DNA of 64,000 bases from positions 2,542,001 through 2,606,000 of the forward strand of contig JAHLEZ010000011.1 in assembly GCA_020726505.1 (NCBI GenBank), in the 5' to 3' direction. The position numbers and the translations under genes were made by a program. Positions 12,766-25,100 of the stretch are shown piece by piece. The notes beneath the pieces were generated by a model, which made no database searches, was not told where the DNA came from, and was given only the letters and a program-made list of their open reading frames with translations. This stretch comes from Leptodontidium sp. MPI-SDFR-AT-0119 (taxonomy: Eukaryota > Ascomycota > Leotiomycetes > Helotiales > Leptodontidiaceae). The stretch's first letter is position 1. Every line of letters begins with the position of its first letter.

Positions 12766-13826
12766 TCAAAACATGATCACCATTCCCAAGAATATACCGA
12801 ACAGTGTAGCACTCATCGCCATGAATCTCAACGAGCTCAATCGCCCATCGGAAAGTCCACTTGCCCCACTCGTCTCCAGGAGCGGTGGTACTGAAGCAGA
12901 CGCGCTGGGAGTACTTGTAACGAAGCTCCCAGCCACCGCTGTCGAAGCCGTCGTGGACGACGAGCTTGTACTCTTAAGCAGTACATCACTAGTTGTTGGG
13001 ACAGTGCTGGTCACAGTCGTGCTCACGGGGGTCGTGGCCGTCGAACAATCAGTCCAAGAAGTCCACGATGTCCACTCTTCATCCCAATCACTTTTATCCC
13101 ACGTGCCACTGGATGTCCAACCAGGCCAATCTGACCCAGGACATTTGTCTTCAGGCCACGAGCCTGAACCCCATGGTCCTGCAGTCCCAGTTGGCCAAGG
13201 ACCCTTATCATACCAAGTATGCGTCCCGCTCGTGCTCCAGTAACTGTGGTACGCAGACCAGGATCCTCCTTTCGTCGACCATTTGTTTATCTCGTCGTAT
13301 TGACTGCTGAGGTGCGCCGAGTAAGTGGCGTACGGGCCGGTTGAGCTGCACAACTCTGCTGCATCTGTGGAAGTTGGGTGAAGCGTTAGCCGTTAAGAAT
13401 CCCTGTTCGGGGGAAATGGAATCAAATCAGTTAATAGTGGAGGCTGGTGTTTTCCCTACCTATCTTCTCAGAGTCAGCGCAACTTGAGGAATCGACACAT
13501 GATTTAAATTCCGCTATCAAAGTTTCGTTCGAACAGAAACAACTCTCCCAAGAGCCGGATCTACTTTCGTCGCAGTCAGGAGTAGGGAAGTTCGTTACAC
13601 ATGGCCACTTTACAGCGTGGGATGCATGTCAGCGTTGGGATTTGGAGAAGCGGTTCAGTGGCAGATACAACGCATCCATTGTTGGTGGTCGATGTACACA
13701 CACGGATTGCAGGGAATAGAGTGGCGGGTAACGTACCACGCATGAAGAAAATGTGCCTTCCTCCCAGGCTGTGCAGTCTGGGAGCCAAGCAGCCAGGAAA
13801 GCCAAAAGCACCAATTGGGAATTCAT
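12766..13826 (-). CDS. CFEM-domain protein with predicted GPI anchor (three exons)
   Basis: Exons (minus strand): 13826-13737, 13607-13460, 13364-12766, giving 278 aa. Introns are 129 and 95 bp; the second has donor GTAGGG and the acceptor in TTCCACAG. Exon 1 encodes a signal peptide (M-N-S-Q-L-V-L-L-A-F). The mature part has exactly eight cysteines in CFEM spacing: C29, C33, C42, C53, C55, C67, C73, C85. The fact that splicing brings all eight together supports the model. Residues about 90-160 are rich in Trp, Gly and Ser, followed by a Ser/Thr-rich stalk and a hydrophobic C-terminal tail typical of GPI anchoring, so a cell-wall or plasma-membrane location is inferred. The Asp found three residues before the fourth Cys in heme-binding CFEM proteins is replaced by Trp50. 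It is divergent from the neighbouring multicopper oxidase gene. Function is not known; CFEM proteins act in heme uptake, adhesion or host interaction. Confidence 0.82.
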
Positions 13827-15153
13827 AATTCAAGGTTTTTAAGGTGTCGTCGCTAGTGGAGCCTTGTAAATGAATTGGGAAGCATTTCAAAATCCAGAAA
13901 CAGGATTGTGAAAGCGAGCCTAAGATGAAGGTCACCCTGACTTATATATCTTCGTTTTCACTTTCCTTCCGGCAGCTGGTGACCGCGCGGCCATGAACTT
14001 GACATGCTGCACTCCTAAGCGTACCTGTTTCATCGTAATGCTACCTTTCCAGTCGGGGATTATTTACACCAATTTTCATCCAGTGCGGGAGCTGGGTGAC
14101 AGCAAACTCGCGCTGGGTCGCGCTGGATTTCACCAATCTTCGAGGCCGAAAGGATGCTTATCTGTGGCGTGGGACGGACCAACAAGGCATCTGCTGTGTT
14201 GATCAAAAGAATTGCAGACCGCAGTTGGTCAGGCCGTCCAAATATTCGGGACATAAAAATCGAACTGTTGAGTGTCACCGTATCCCGGGCCTCAAGGCTG
14301 ATTGACGGCGGGGTCGTAGTTGCGCTAGTTAGTCAACTACAAGGCTGGGATTTTTGAGGTATTGTGAAAGATACGATGGTGCTACTGTTGGAATATGCAC
14401 TATGAGCTGTCCGCATAAGCCGCATGTCATAGAGACAATCTCGTTCCCGCTCCTATGGCGTTCCTCTGTTCCTTTGTTCCTTCTGCTATGATGTCGGTGA
14501 GGCCAAAATACGAGTGTGCTGTGACCGACACTTGCAGCACCGAGCCGTGCAGCGCCAAGACAAGCAGCCCCGAAGCGTGCAGAGCGCCAGAAAAGCCTTC
14601 TGTGAATGAAGCTACAGTAGCAAATAACATGGAACCCCCGCCAGGGTCCGGCTGCACGCATGCGGCTGAGAGCACTTTGGGAATCGAAGGATTCCGATTT
14701 CGGTTATCAAAGGCCATGATGCAGTGACGGTAATGGTGGCGCCCATTCAACGCTTAGGGGCTTCTCGCCTGAGTGACAGCTCGCGGATGGCGTGCGGCCG
14801 TTTGTTTACTGTGTCTGGGGTGCATCGAGCCTACTTTAGGTCTTCAACTATCTGTAGGGCCGGGGCTAATGCAAGGCACCAAGCATCCCAACTCTTCTCC
14901 ACGGAATTTCCCCCAGCAAAAGTGGACGGATGACAGCTGTATGAGCTCTGACTTGCAGTCGATAGTCAGATTTCAGAAGCATAGATGGATTGGGACAATC
15001 CGAGGTCCCCAATCCCTGGCGGTGCTCCCCAAAAAATGAAGAGCTCTGCTCCTCGCAAGCTCTCTTAAGTTCCTGAGAGCCCAGCTCCTGGTGGAAGTAG
15101 CAGCAGAGGCCTTTCTCGTAATCCTAATCCATAATTCTCATACTTGCGCAAAC
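13827..15153. promoter_or_regulatory. Divergent intergenic region between CFEM and multicopper oxidase genes
   Basis: About 1.3 kb separates the two start codons, so both promoters must lie here and could be shared. Short frames within it are overlapping and carry no domain. I see no clear TATA element or operator. Confidence 0.5.
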
Positions 15154-17084
15154 ATGCTCAACGCGATCGTTACCATCCTCTCGTTGGTCTCCTTCGCGTT
15201 GGCGAAGACGGTTACTTATACTTGGAGCATCGACTGGGTGACCGCTGCGCCGGATGGCTTCACCAGGCAGGTAATCGGTATCAATGGCAAATTCCCTCTC
15301 CCAACCATTGAGGGAGATGTCGGGGACAGAATCATCATTAGTGTGTATAATAACCTTGGGGATGAGTCGACCTCGATTCATTTCCATGGATTGGACCAAC
15401 CTGGGACCCAATTCTCAGATGGGCCGTCTGGCGTGACCCAATGCCCAATTCCACCGGGAAACTCTCTCATCTACGACTTCATAGTATGAGCTTTTAAACC
15501 TAGAGAAGAAAGACCACAGCTGACAATGAAAATAGCTCGACAGACCCGGAACTTATTGGTATCATTCCCACAACAAGGGCCAGTATCCAGACGGATTGAG
15601 AGGTGAGCAAAAAATTGACAATTGACACTCTAGAACTAACAAAGACAGGTGCTTTGATCGTGCACGATCCAAATGACCCATACAAGGGCCAGTACGACGA
15701 AGAGATTGTTCTCACAATGTCGGATTGGTATCACGACAGAGTCCCAGGATTGATTACTACGATGCTGTCAACAACCAATGTACGGGCTGCGCCCCCGTTC
15801 CCAAACGCCCTCCTCGTGAACGAGTCAACGACAGCAAACTTCAAGTTCACTCCCGGAAAGACATACAAGATCAAGATGATCAACATGGCAGCATTTGCAT
15901 CCGTCTTCATTCAATTCGATAGCCATCCAATGAACATCATAGAGATTGATGGTAGTTACACTGTGAAAAAGGAGGCGTATCAACTCAGATTGACTCCTGC
16001 TCAAAGGTACACGGTTCTCTTAAAGGCACAAGATTCCACCAGGAGGAACTATGCATTCTTGGCCTCCCTCGACAGGAATAGAGACTTCACGAATGCTACT
16101 TTGGCGCAAGTGTGGCCCTTCAATGTGACTGGTAACATCATCTACGACTCTGCAAAAGCACTTGCCCCAACGTACGTTGTTCCAAAGTGGAAGCCCTTCG
16201 ATGATGCTACGCTAGTAGCCAAGGATGGGCAAGCACTTCTCGGACCCAGAGAGAAAGTTGACAAGGAGATTACTTTGGATTTCAACTTCGGATTTGACGC
16301 GCAGGGAATTCCAAGGTATGTCAAGGGAAAAGGAAAGGCATTTCGTGCCACTCAAGCTAACTTCCCCTAGAACGTACTTCAACAACATCACATACATCCA
16401 TCAGAAGGTCCCTTCCTTTTTCACCGCGATCAGCACTGGGTCATCGAACACCAATCCACTGATCTATGGTGCAATCAACCCATTTGTGGTGAGTAAAGGG
16501 CAGATTGTCCAGATCACGGTCAACAATCTCGACGGAGCTATTCACCCTTTCCATTTGCATGGACACCAGTTCCAAGTGGTTGAAAGACCTGCAAGCGGAA
16601 GAGGTAAATATACTGGAAAGGGGAGGAATTTCCCCAGCATACCACCCAAGCGCGACACATATGCCATCCAAGCCAACAGCTACGCTGTCATCCGCTTCCA
16701 GGCGAACAACCCGGGAGTCTGGCTCTTCCATTGCCACATTGAGTGGCATGTCATCATGGGTCTGACAGCAACGATCATCGAAGCCCCAGAAGAGCTTCGT
16801 GGCATTTCAATCCCGGCTGACCACAAGGCCAACTGCGATGCGCAAGGTATTCCAACAGCGGGAAATGCCGCTGGCAAGACAGGGAATTTAACTGACTTGA
16901 GTGGCGCGAACACCGTTCCAGAGTTCCCAGACAGAGGGTAAGACTGCTACATCTGATGAATCGTCTCGGCAATTGCTAACTCGACGACAGAGCTACCTAT
17001 CCCAAGCGAATGGTAAAAGCATCAAAGGCATTTGAGCGCACCGCACCTCTACCCAAAAGAATGCACGAAGTCCCTCAGGTGTAG
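15154..17084 (+). CDS. Secreted multicopper oxidase, Abr1/Fet3-like laccase of the melanin cluster
   Basis: Five exons: 15154-15483, 15536-15602, 15649-16315, 16371-16937, 16991-17084; 574 aa; introns of 46-55 bp. The start at 15154 is preferred over an in-frame ATG at 15091 because the signal peptide (residues 1-17, ending A-L-A) begins there. All four copper-binding blocks are present: H76-F-H78-G, W118-Y-H-S-H122, H413-P-F-H-L-H418 and H475-C-H-I-E-W-H481, with Leu486 in the type-1 axial position. There is no C-terminal membrane segment, unlike the iron oxidase Fet3, so a soluble extracellular enzyme is expected. Fungal enzymes of this type (Aspergillus Abr1 class) oxidise dihydroxynaphthalene or related phenols to melanin polymer. 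Its place beside the melanin PKS supports that job; iron oxidation is the main alternative. Confidence 0.92.
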
Positions 17085-19167
17085 AGTGGCGATGCCTTTG
17101 GACACAAACTGGAGGCGAAGAGACGAGAGGTGTATGTAGATTGCAGCCTGCGAGCTGTACTATCCGAATCCTCATGGAGGTGTTGGATAGAGGCATCATT
17201 GCATGTCTGACACAACAATCCTCGGCGTGCACATCTTTGAATATCTGCTCTCGTATTGGGCTGTCGTTTACGCCCTCAGTTTCCTTTTCTTTAATGGTCT
17301 TTTGAACGGTGTTGTGGCAATGTGTAGTGACGATGTGCGTTGGAAGGGTCTTGCGGCAGAACATATGTGGCGACGATGATCTCTTTCTATCTCTGAGTAT
17401 GTTTGCATACCGTTTGACGAATTTCCTTTGTTGTCATTATCGAGGCGATCGGTTTAAGGTTAATATGAATGGATCCGGGTAAGGGGCGGCAGGCCTTACC
17501 GGACTGGGTTAGCCGGAGGTTAAGGTTAATATTAGTGGATAATTCGAAATTTGGACTTCGTTTTTGCGCCTCTGCTCTGCCATGAATATATCTTCAATTG
17601 AGACTCCTGCGCTTCTGGTGTACTCACCGGTATCTGTTCATATATGACCCGTTGCTCAGATGTATTCTCATGCATTCCATCCTTGAGGTTTCTTGTCTCC
17701 TCAACCTCCCTCTGCATCATGAGAAACCTGTGTGTCGTCACTCTGGCCAGCAGAGCAGACGAGCCCAAGAGGAACCAGCAACAGCAACCAATTCCCGTAT
17801 GGGTGTACCCAATTTTGATCTTTGCCAATCGCGGCACGCGTGCAGAGATGGAAACATGTGTTGTGATAGATGTGGTGCTGTGGGCGAGGTCGTGCGTGCT
17901 CTGGCTTTTGTCGCGAGGAGGTGGGCGGCGGGGTTTTCGGGAGAGTCGTCCTAGGGAGGCGAACTTCAGACGAACTCGATTTCAAATCATGTCAACACAG
18001 ACGGTAGGTCGTGAAAGTCTTCATATATCTTCTTGATTAAAGTTCTACGCCCCAGCTCTGGCTTTGATTGATCCTCTATTTCGGTTGATCGTCTATGCAT
18101 GCTGTTCGTTTCATCTATCCAAACTTCCAGTCCCCCGGCATCCACGTTTCTGGTTCACCAGTGTGCTGGTGCCGTGGAGCCAGAGAGCAGGCAGACAACG
18201 TGCACATCATGTTGTGCCTTACATGTTTTTCAGCTATCTTTGGCTCTCAATCTACGCAGATTGGGATGGCCACAGGGAGGCAGCGGGAAGGCAATGTCGC
18301 TCCCACCAGCCGTGACAAACAATCCTCTGGCAAAATCCCATCGCAATTTGTCATGTTTCTTTACAGTGCAGTTTACCGCGAATTAGTCACGTTCTTGAAA
18401 CCTCGTATCGTGTTCTGGGAGCATGTTGCATGGTCCCGAAGGCCTGCCGTGGGGATGTCCGTCGGATAAAGCTAGGAGAGCGGCTCCACCTTCACGAACA
18501 AAACACTACGTCCCATGCTATGCCACGCTAGCGGGAGGATCATCATTGTCAACACGGACCTGAGATATACAGCTCCTGACAACAGCTTTGATTGCTGCGC
18601 CAGGTCTCGCTTTCGGAGCCGGCCAATGCGCCAATAGATCTGCTACGATAAATTCCCATCCACAGCATCGGCTACAAGGAACTCCCTGATCATCTCACTC
18701 CGGACAAAAAAGGTCCAATGAAGTGCCCTGTTAGTCAATATGTTTGCCCAATGCACGCTAATTCCGTCCCTAGGCTGCCCCTTGATGTTATGTATCTCAT
18801 TGGGACAATGGAACCACTTGGCTAAGCTATGTTCCAAACTGTATCATCGTGGGAGTTAAATTGCATGAGCGCTATCTCTTGCTATGGCCGGGCTCGGTGA
18901 CCGAAAGCCTTTGAGCCTATAGCAAGGCCTCGGTCAAGTGTCAAGGGGCTGGCTATCTCAATTTGAGAGAAGCCATGGCGTGCTTCCTGGCATGGTCTCA
19001 GACGGGAACAAACCGCCCTCGGAATAGAACACACGGGTTAGCGTGGCATCACTTAAGCTGACCTCGAGCTGAAGCTCTCTCTGGTTTGATATAGGATCCA
19101 AGGTCACCTCCTAGATGGGGCATTCTCTCTTTTCTCTGTACCAGCAAATTTCCTGACGATCTCGACC
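17085..19167. other. Intergenic region between oxidase and PKS genes; no gene seen
   Basis: About 2.1 kb with only short overlapping frames. It should hold the oxidase 3' end and the PKS promoter. The one structured item is the 20-bp repeat pair annotated separately. Confidence 0.5.
17455..17540. repeat. Direct repeat pair of 20 bp flanking a 46-bp GC-rich core
   Basis: TAAGGTTAATATGAATGGAT at 17455-17474 recurs at 17521-17540 with two mismatches. Between them lies a GC-rich core. This could be a remnant of a small mobile element or a local duplication; nothing else identifies it. Confidence 0.7.
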
Positions 19168-22100
19168 ATGTCAGACAAAATGGCATTTCTCCTTTTTGGA
19201 GACCAGTCACTGGGAGTCCATGGGTTCTTGGCCGATTTCTACCGTGATGGAAACCCCAGCGTGTTGACACTTTCTTTCTTAGATCAAGTTGGGGCGGCTC
19301 TTCGCGCCGAGGTAGACCAGATGTCGTCGATCGAGCGTCAAAGGGTTCCTCAGTTCTCTAGCATCAAAGACTTGAACGAAAACTACCAAGCCAGAAAGCT
19401 CAAGAACTCGGCGGTGGATAGTGCACTTCTATGCATCACCCAACTAGCTCATTATATCGAGTGAGTTTGAATCCCTCGTTCCAGACTTTTTGATGTCTCT
19501 AACACCCTCCAGCCGAGCCGAGAAAGTTCATGAAGATGCTACGAGACCAGAAGAAACGTGTCTCGTTGGCCTATGCACCGGGCTGTTTGCTGCCGCTGCC
19601 ATTGCATCTTCACCATCGTTGTCGAGCCTCATTCCTATCGCAGTCCAGGTTGCCTTGATGGCATTCCGGGCTGGAGCTCATGTCGCCGCATTGGCCGAAC
19701 GCCTTCACAAAGACTCCGACTCCTCAGAAACCTGGACCTATGTCCTACCAACTATCAGTGAAGCAGAGACAAGATCAATCATTGATCTCTTCCACAATCA
19801 AGTGGTGAGCAAAACCAGGCCTGGGTCTGATGTCGTCTAACCTTAGCAGGGTGTTCCCTCAGCCAATCACGTGTACATCAGTGCCATCACCAGCAGTTCG
19901 ATCGCAATCAGTGGACCGCCTGCCAGCCTCAATTCCCTTTTTGGCTTTCACAATTTCGATGCAAAGCCTATCCCCATTCCAGTTCATGGTCCTTACCATG
20001 CAGCTCATCTCCACTCCACTGTCGACGCCGACAAGATCCTTCGTCTTGGAGATGCTCAAATCCAGAGAGTTCTTGGGCAGGCAAAGCCCAGGAACCCTGT
20101 GATGTCTTGTAGAACGGGCGATTGGTACTCCGAGGAAACTTCGATCTCATTGATCCAAGCCGTGCTTCGGGATATTTTGACCGAGCCACTCCAATTCCAC
20201 AAGGTCGTTCATGGTTGTGTGATGAAGGCGCAGAATTACCGAGGACCCAAGTGTCTGGTGATCCCCTTTGGTAAGCGAAAGCGACAACTCCCATTACCTA
20301 ATATCTCCAGCCAATCTTGAGCATATCAAGTGCAAGTGCTTACTCTACATAGGCCCTACAAAGGCTGCCAACAGCCTGGCAACAACCCTCAAAGCACAAA
20401 CCGAGCTCGACATCATCCTCAGAAGATCCCCATCATCAGCAAGGCAACCGAGCCCTACCTCGAGCAATTTTGCAAATGGATCAAATGGAAGATGTAAGCT
20501 CGCCATCGTCGGGATGGCTGGACGATTTCCCGATGCCGCGAGCCATGAGAAGCTTTGGGAACTACTCGAGAAGGGTCTCGATGTGCACAGAGAGGTCCCC
20601 AAAGACCGCTTCGATGCAAAGACACACACAGATCCCACTGGGAAGGCAAGAAACACGAGTCACACACCCTATGGATGCTGGATCGAGAACCCTGGACTGT
20701 TCGATCCCAGATTCTTCAACATGTCGCCCAGAGAAGCGTTTCAGACCGACCCCATGCAGAGACTTTCTCTGGTGACAGCCTTCGAAGCCTTGGAGATGGC
20801 TGGATATGTTCCAAACCGTACCCGCTCAACTAAGTTGGACCGCATCGGTACCTTCTACGGGCAGACTAGTGACGACTGGAGAGAGATCAACGCCGCCCAG
20901 GATGTTGATACTTACTTCATCACTGGAGGTGTGCGAGCGTTTGGCCCGGGTAGAATCAACTACCACTTCGGCTTCTCGGGTCCCTCATTCAGCATCGATA
21001 CCGCCTGTTCCTCGAGCGCCGCGGCAATCCAGCTAGCTTGCACCTCACTGTGGGCAAACGATTGCGACACGGCCATTGTGGGGGGTGTATCGTGCATGAC
21101 CAACTCCGACATCTTTGCCGGTCTCAGTCGAGGACAATTTCTGTCCAAGACAGGTCCATGCGCAACGTTCGACAACGACGCCGACGGATACTGTAGAGCA
21201 GATGCAGTTGGCACTGTTATCGTGAAGAGACTGGAAGATGCTTTGGCTGAGTACGCTGTTCCCTCCCCTCACAAGTCCTGCCAATCCACATACTGACATC
21301 AATCCAGTAAGGACAACGTTCTCGCAGTCATTCTTGGCACTGCCACCAACCATTCGGCTGATGCCATCTCGATCACCCATCCCCACGGAGGAACTCAAGA
21401 GATTCTTTACAGAAGCATTCTCGCGAAAGCCGGTGTCGATCCCCTTGACATCGACTATGTCGAGATGCACGGCACTGGTACACAAGCTGGTGATGGTACT
21501 GAGATGCGATCAGTCACCAACGTTTTCGCTCCCGCTGATCGCAAGAGGACAGCGGAACAACCACTATACCTTGGTGCTGTGAAAGCGAACGTGGGCCACG
21601 GTGAAGCAGCTTCTGGTGTCACTGCGCTGATCAAGGTGTTGATGATGCTACAAAAAAATGCAATTCCCCCACATGTTGGTATCAAGAACACCATCAACAA
21701 GGGCTTCCCATCGGATCTCGCGGAACGCAACGTCCACATTGCATTCCACAAGACCCCTCTAAGGAAGAGAACAAATGCCCCTCGTCGTATTTTCGTCAAC
21801 AACTTCAGCGCTGCTGGCGGCAATACCGGATTGCTTCTCGAGGAGGCGCCTCCTTTGAAGCGGGCTGTTGTCGACCCCCGTTCAACCCATGTAGTCACTG
21901 TTACTGCGAAGTCAAAGTCTGCAATGCTGAGGAATGCTGAACGCTTGATGGGTTATCTAGCTCAGAACCCCAGCACCTCGCTCGCTGATCTGTCATATAC
22001 GACTACAGCTCGCCGCATCCAGCACAACTGGAGAATGTCCATCACTGCTACGGACATCGGAGAAGTCCAAGCGATCCTCGGGTCTAAGCTCCACGAGAAC

Positions 22101-25100
22101 TTTGTTCCTGTCCTGCCTGAGCCTCCAAAGGTTGCCTTCCTCTTCACTGGGCAAGGATCACACTACCCTGCCATGGGCAAAGAATTGTACACCACCAGCA
22201 CATTGTTCAAAGACACCATCGACGAGTTCGATAAGATTGCCACTATCCATGGCTTCCCTTCTTTCATACCATTAATAGATGGCAGTGCAGCAGACGTTCA
22301 GACTTTATCGCCTGTTGTTGTACAAATTGGAATCGTCTGTCTCGAAATGGCCATGGCTAGACTTTGGGACTCCTGGGGTATCAAACCTTCTGTTGTGCTG
22401 GGCCACAGCCTTGGAGAGTATGCTGCCCTCAATGTCTCAGGGATACTCTCTGCCAGCGATACCATATTCCTGGTCGGCACTAGGGCTCAATTGCTGGTAC
22501 AGAAATGTACACCTGGCACACATGTCATGGTCGCTGTCCAAGGATCTCTTGCTTCCGTCACAGAGGCACTCAACAAGAGAGAGGTCAACGTCGCCTGCAT
22601 CAACAGTAGCCGCGAAACCGTTCTCAGTGGAGAAGCTGCTGAGATGGCCGAAGTTGCGGACCAACTCACCAACTTTGGATTTAAGTGCACTCAACTCAAG
22701 GTACCATTCGCCTTTCATTCTGCCCAGGTCGATCCAATTCTTGAAGACTTTCAAAGGGCGGCCGAGTCAGTCAACTTTGGAAAGGAGACGATCCCCCTCA
22801 TCTCCTCAGTGTTGGGTAGAATGCTTAACGAGCCCGAGACGATCGACGCTGAGTACCTTCGAAACCACGCACGCAATCCTGTCAACTTTGTTGGCGGGCT
22901 TCAGTCTGCTCAGATTTCAGGAGCCACCGATGATAAGACTGTTTGGATGGAGGTTGGACCCCATCCTGTGTGCTCCAACATGGTCAAGGCAACGCTTGAT
23001 ATCTCCACCATCATCGCACCTTCGCTTCGCCGAACAGAGAGCGTATACAAGACTATCACCAACAGTTTGTGTACCATGCACACTGCTGGTCTTAATGTCG
23101 ATTGGAACGAGTATCACAGAGACTTCAATGACTCCGTGCATATGCTTGATCTCCCTACTTACTCCTTTGACGACAAGAACTATTGGATTCAGTATGAGGG
23201 CGATTGGTGCTTGACCAAAGGCAACGGTGTGAAGCTCACTCCTCTCCTTGAAGACACAAAGCCCAAGTTGTCTACCACTTCAGTCCAGAAAATCACCAGC
23301 GAGTTCGTCAAGGACGAAATGGCTGTCGTTTGTGCTGAATCTGATTTGGCCGAACCGGGTCTCAGAGGGGTTGTCACGGGACATCAGGTCAACGGAGCCA
23401 TGCTTTGCCCATCGGTAAGTATTCTTGTCATGCTTAAATCTTTCAGTTTACTAACCACTCTCAGTCACTATACGCGGATATGGCCATTACTCTTTCTGAG
23501 TATGCATACAGACTCATTCGACCAGATGCCACGGATCTGGGCATTGATGTGAGCAAAATGAAGAACCCCAAGCCACTCATTGCACGACCCGATGGCGCAA
23601 GCCAAATCCTCAGAGTGATTGCAACTGTTGATGTCGCTGCCGGCAAAGCAGATCTGGTCTTCTCTACTGGAACAGATAAAGACAAGGTTGAGCACGGTAT
23701 CTGTGAAGTCATCTTCGGCAACACCAAAGAGTATCTCGCCGAATGGCAACGCACAGCCTATCTCATTCAATCCCGTGTTGACTGGCTGAAAGAAGCTGAG
23801 CAGGACGGCCGAGCTCACAAGATTGGTCGTGGGTTGGCGTACAAACTTTTCGCTGCCCTGGTCGACTACAACCCACGCTATCGTGGTATGGAAGAAGTCA
23901 TCCTGCAAAGCGAGAACTTCGAGGCCACCTCCAAAGTCAACTTCCAAACATCCGAGAAAGATGGAAACTTCAAGTACAGTCCCTACTGGATTGACAGTCT
24001 TGCACACATCTCTGGTTTCATCGTCAACGGATCTGATGCCGTCGACTCACGCGAGAATGTCTACATCTCGCATGGCTGGGAGTCGTTGAGAATCGCCGAG
24101 CCTTTGTCTCAGGCAAAGACCTACCGCGCCTATGTCAGGATGCAACCTGAAGAAGGCAAGGTCCTAGCCGGTGATGTTTACGTCTTCGATGGAGACAGAA
24201 TCGTTGCCATGGTCGGATGCTTGAAGTTCCAGTGCATTCCCCGAAAGGTCTTGAACATGTTCTTGCCCCCTATTGGAGGAGCCCAGGCCACCGCAGCAAA
24301 ACCAACACCAGCAGCTATCAAAGCCGAGCCATCCAAGAAAGCGAAGACTGCTCAAGTCACCATGGCCAACATTGCCACCGTAAACAAGAAGTTGATTTCG
24401 GTCTGCGCTCGGGCACTCGACATCCTTGCTGCCGAAGTTGGTGTCGGTATTGACGAGCTTGTGGACAACATTGGCTTCACTGATCTTGGTGTCGACTCTT
24501 TGATGTCTCTCACAGTCAGTGGACGGATGCGAGAGGAGCTTGAGATTGATGTTCATTCGCATGACTTCAACGATCATCCAACAATCGGATCATTCAAGGC
24601 ATTCCTCAGCAAGTTTGAGACTGTTATCCCCAGTTCCGACTCAAGCGACACTCGTAGTCGAACATCATCTGTTGAGGACAAGTCAACACCAGATCTCGTC
24701 GACGACTCGAATGTCACAACACCTCTGGATGACACCCCTGTCGAGGAAAACAAAGATGAAAGTCTTGGCGACATCATCCGAACTACCATTGCCGAGGAGA
24801 TGGGTGTTGACATTGAGGAGATTGCCGACACTGTCGATCTGTCTACACTTGGAATGGATTCACTCATGAGTCTATCTATTCTAGGTCGCTTGCGTGAAAA
24901 GACAGACATGTCTCTCCCTGCCGATCTTCTCACCGTCAATCAATCGATCCGAGACATCAAGCGAAGTCTGAACATCGGTGAACCAGCAAAGCCTGTTGTT
25001 TCAGTGTCTGTCTCCAAACGCGTTGAGGCCACTGTCACTACTACTGCTTTCCCGCCTCAACGTTTTGCTACTTCGGTCCTTCTCCAGGGTAACTCCAGGA

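Noticed and set aside
12692..13243. A 183-codon plus-strand frame
   Set aside because: It is the antisense shadow of the Ser/Thr-rich part of the CFEM gene's last exon.
13576..13935. A 119-codon minus-strand frame with a tempting cysteine-rich end
   Set aside because: It overlaps the CFEM gene in another frame; much of it lies in that gene's first intron. The eight-cysteine CFEM product fits far better.
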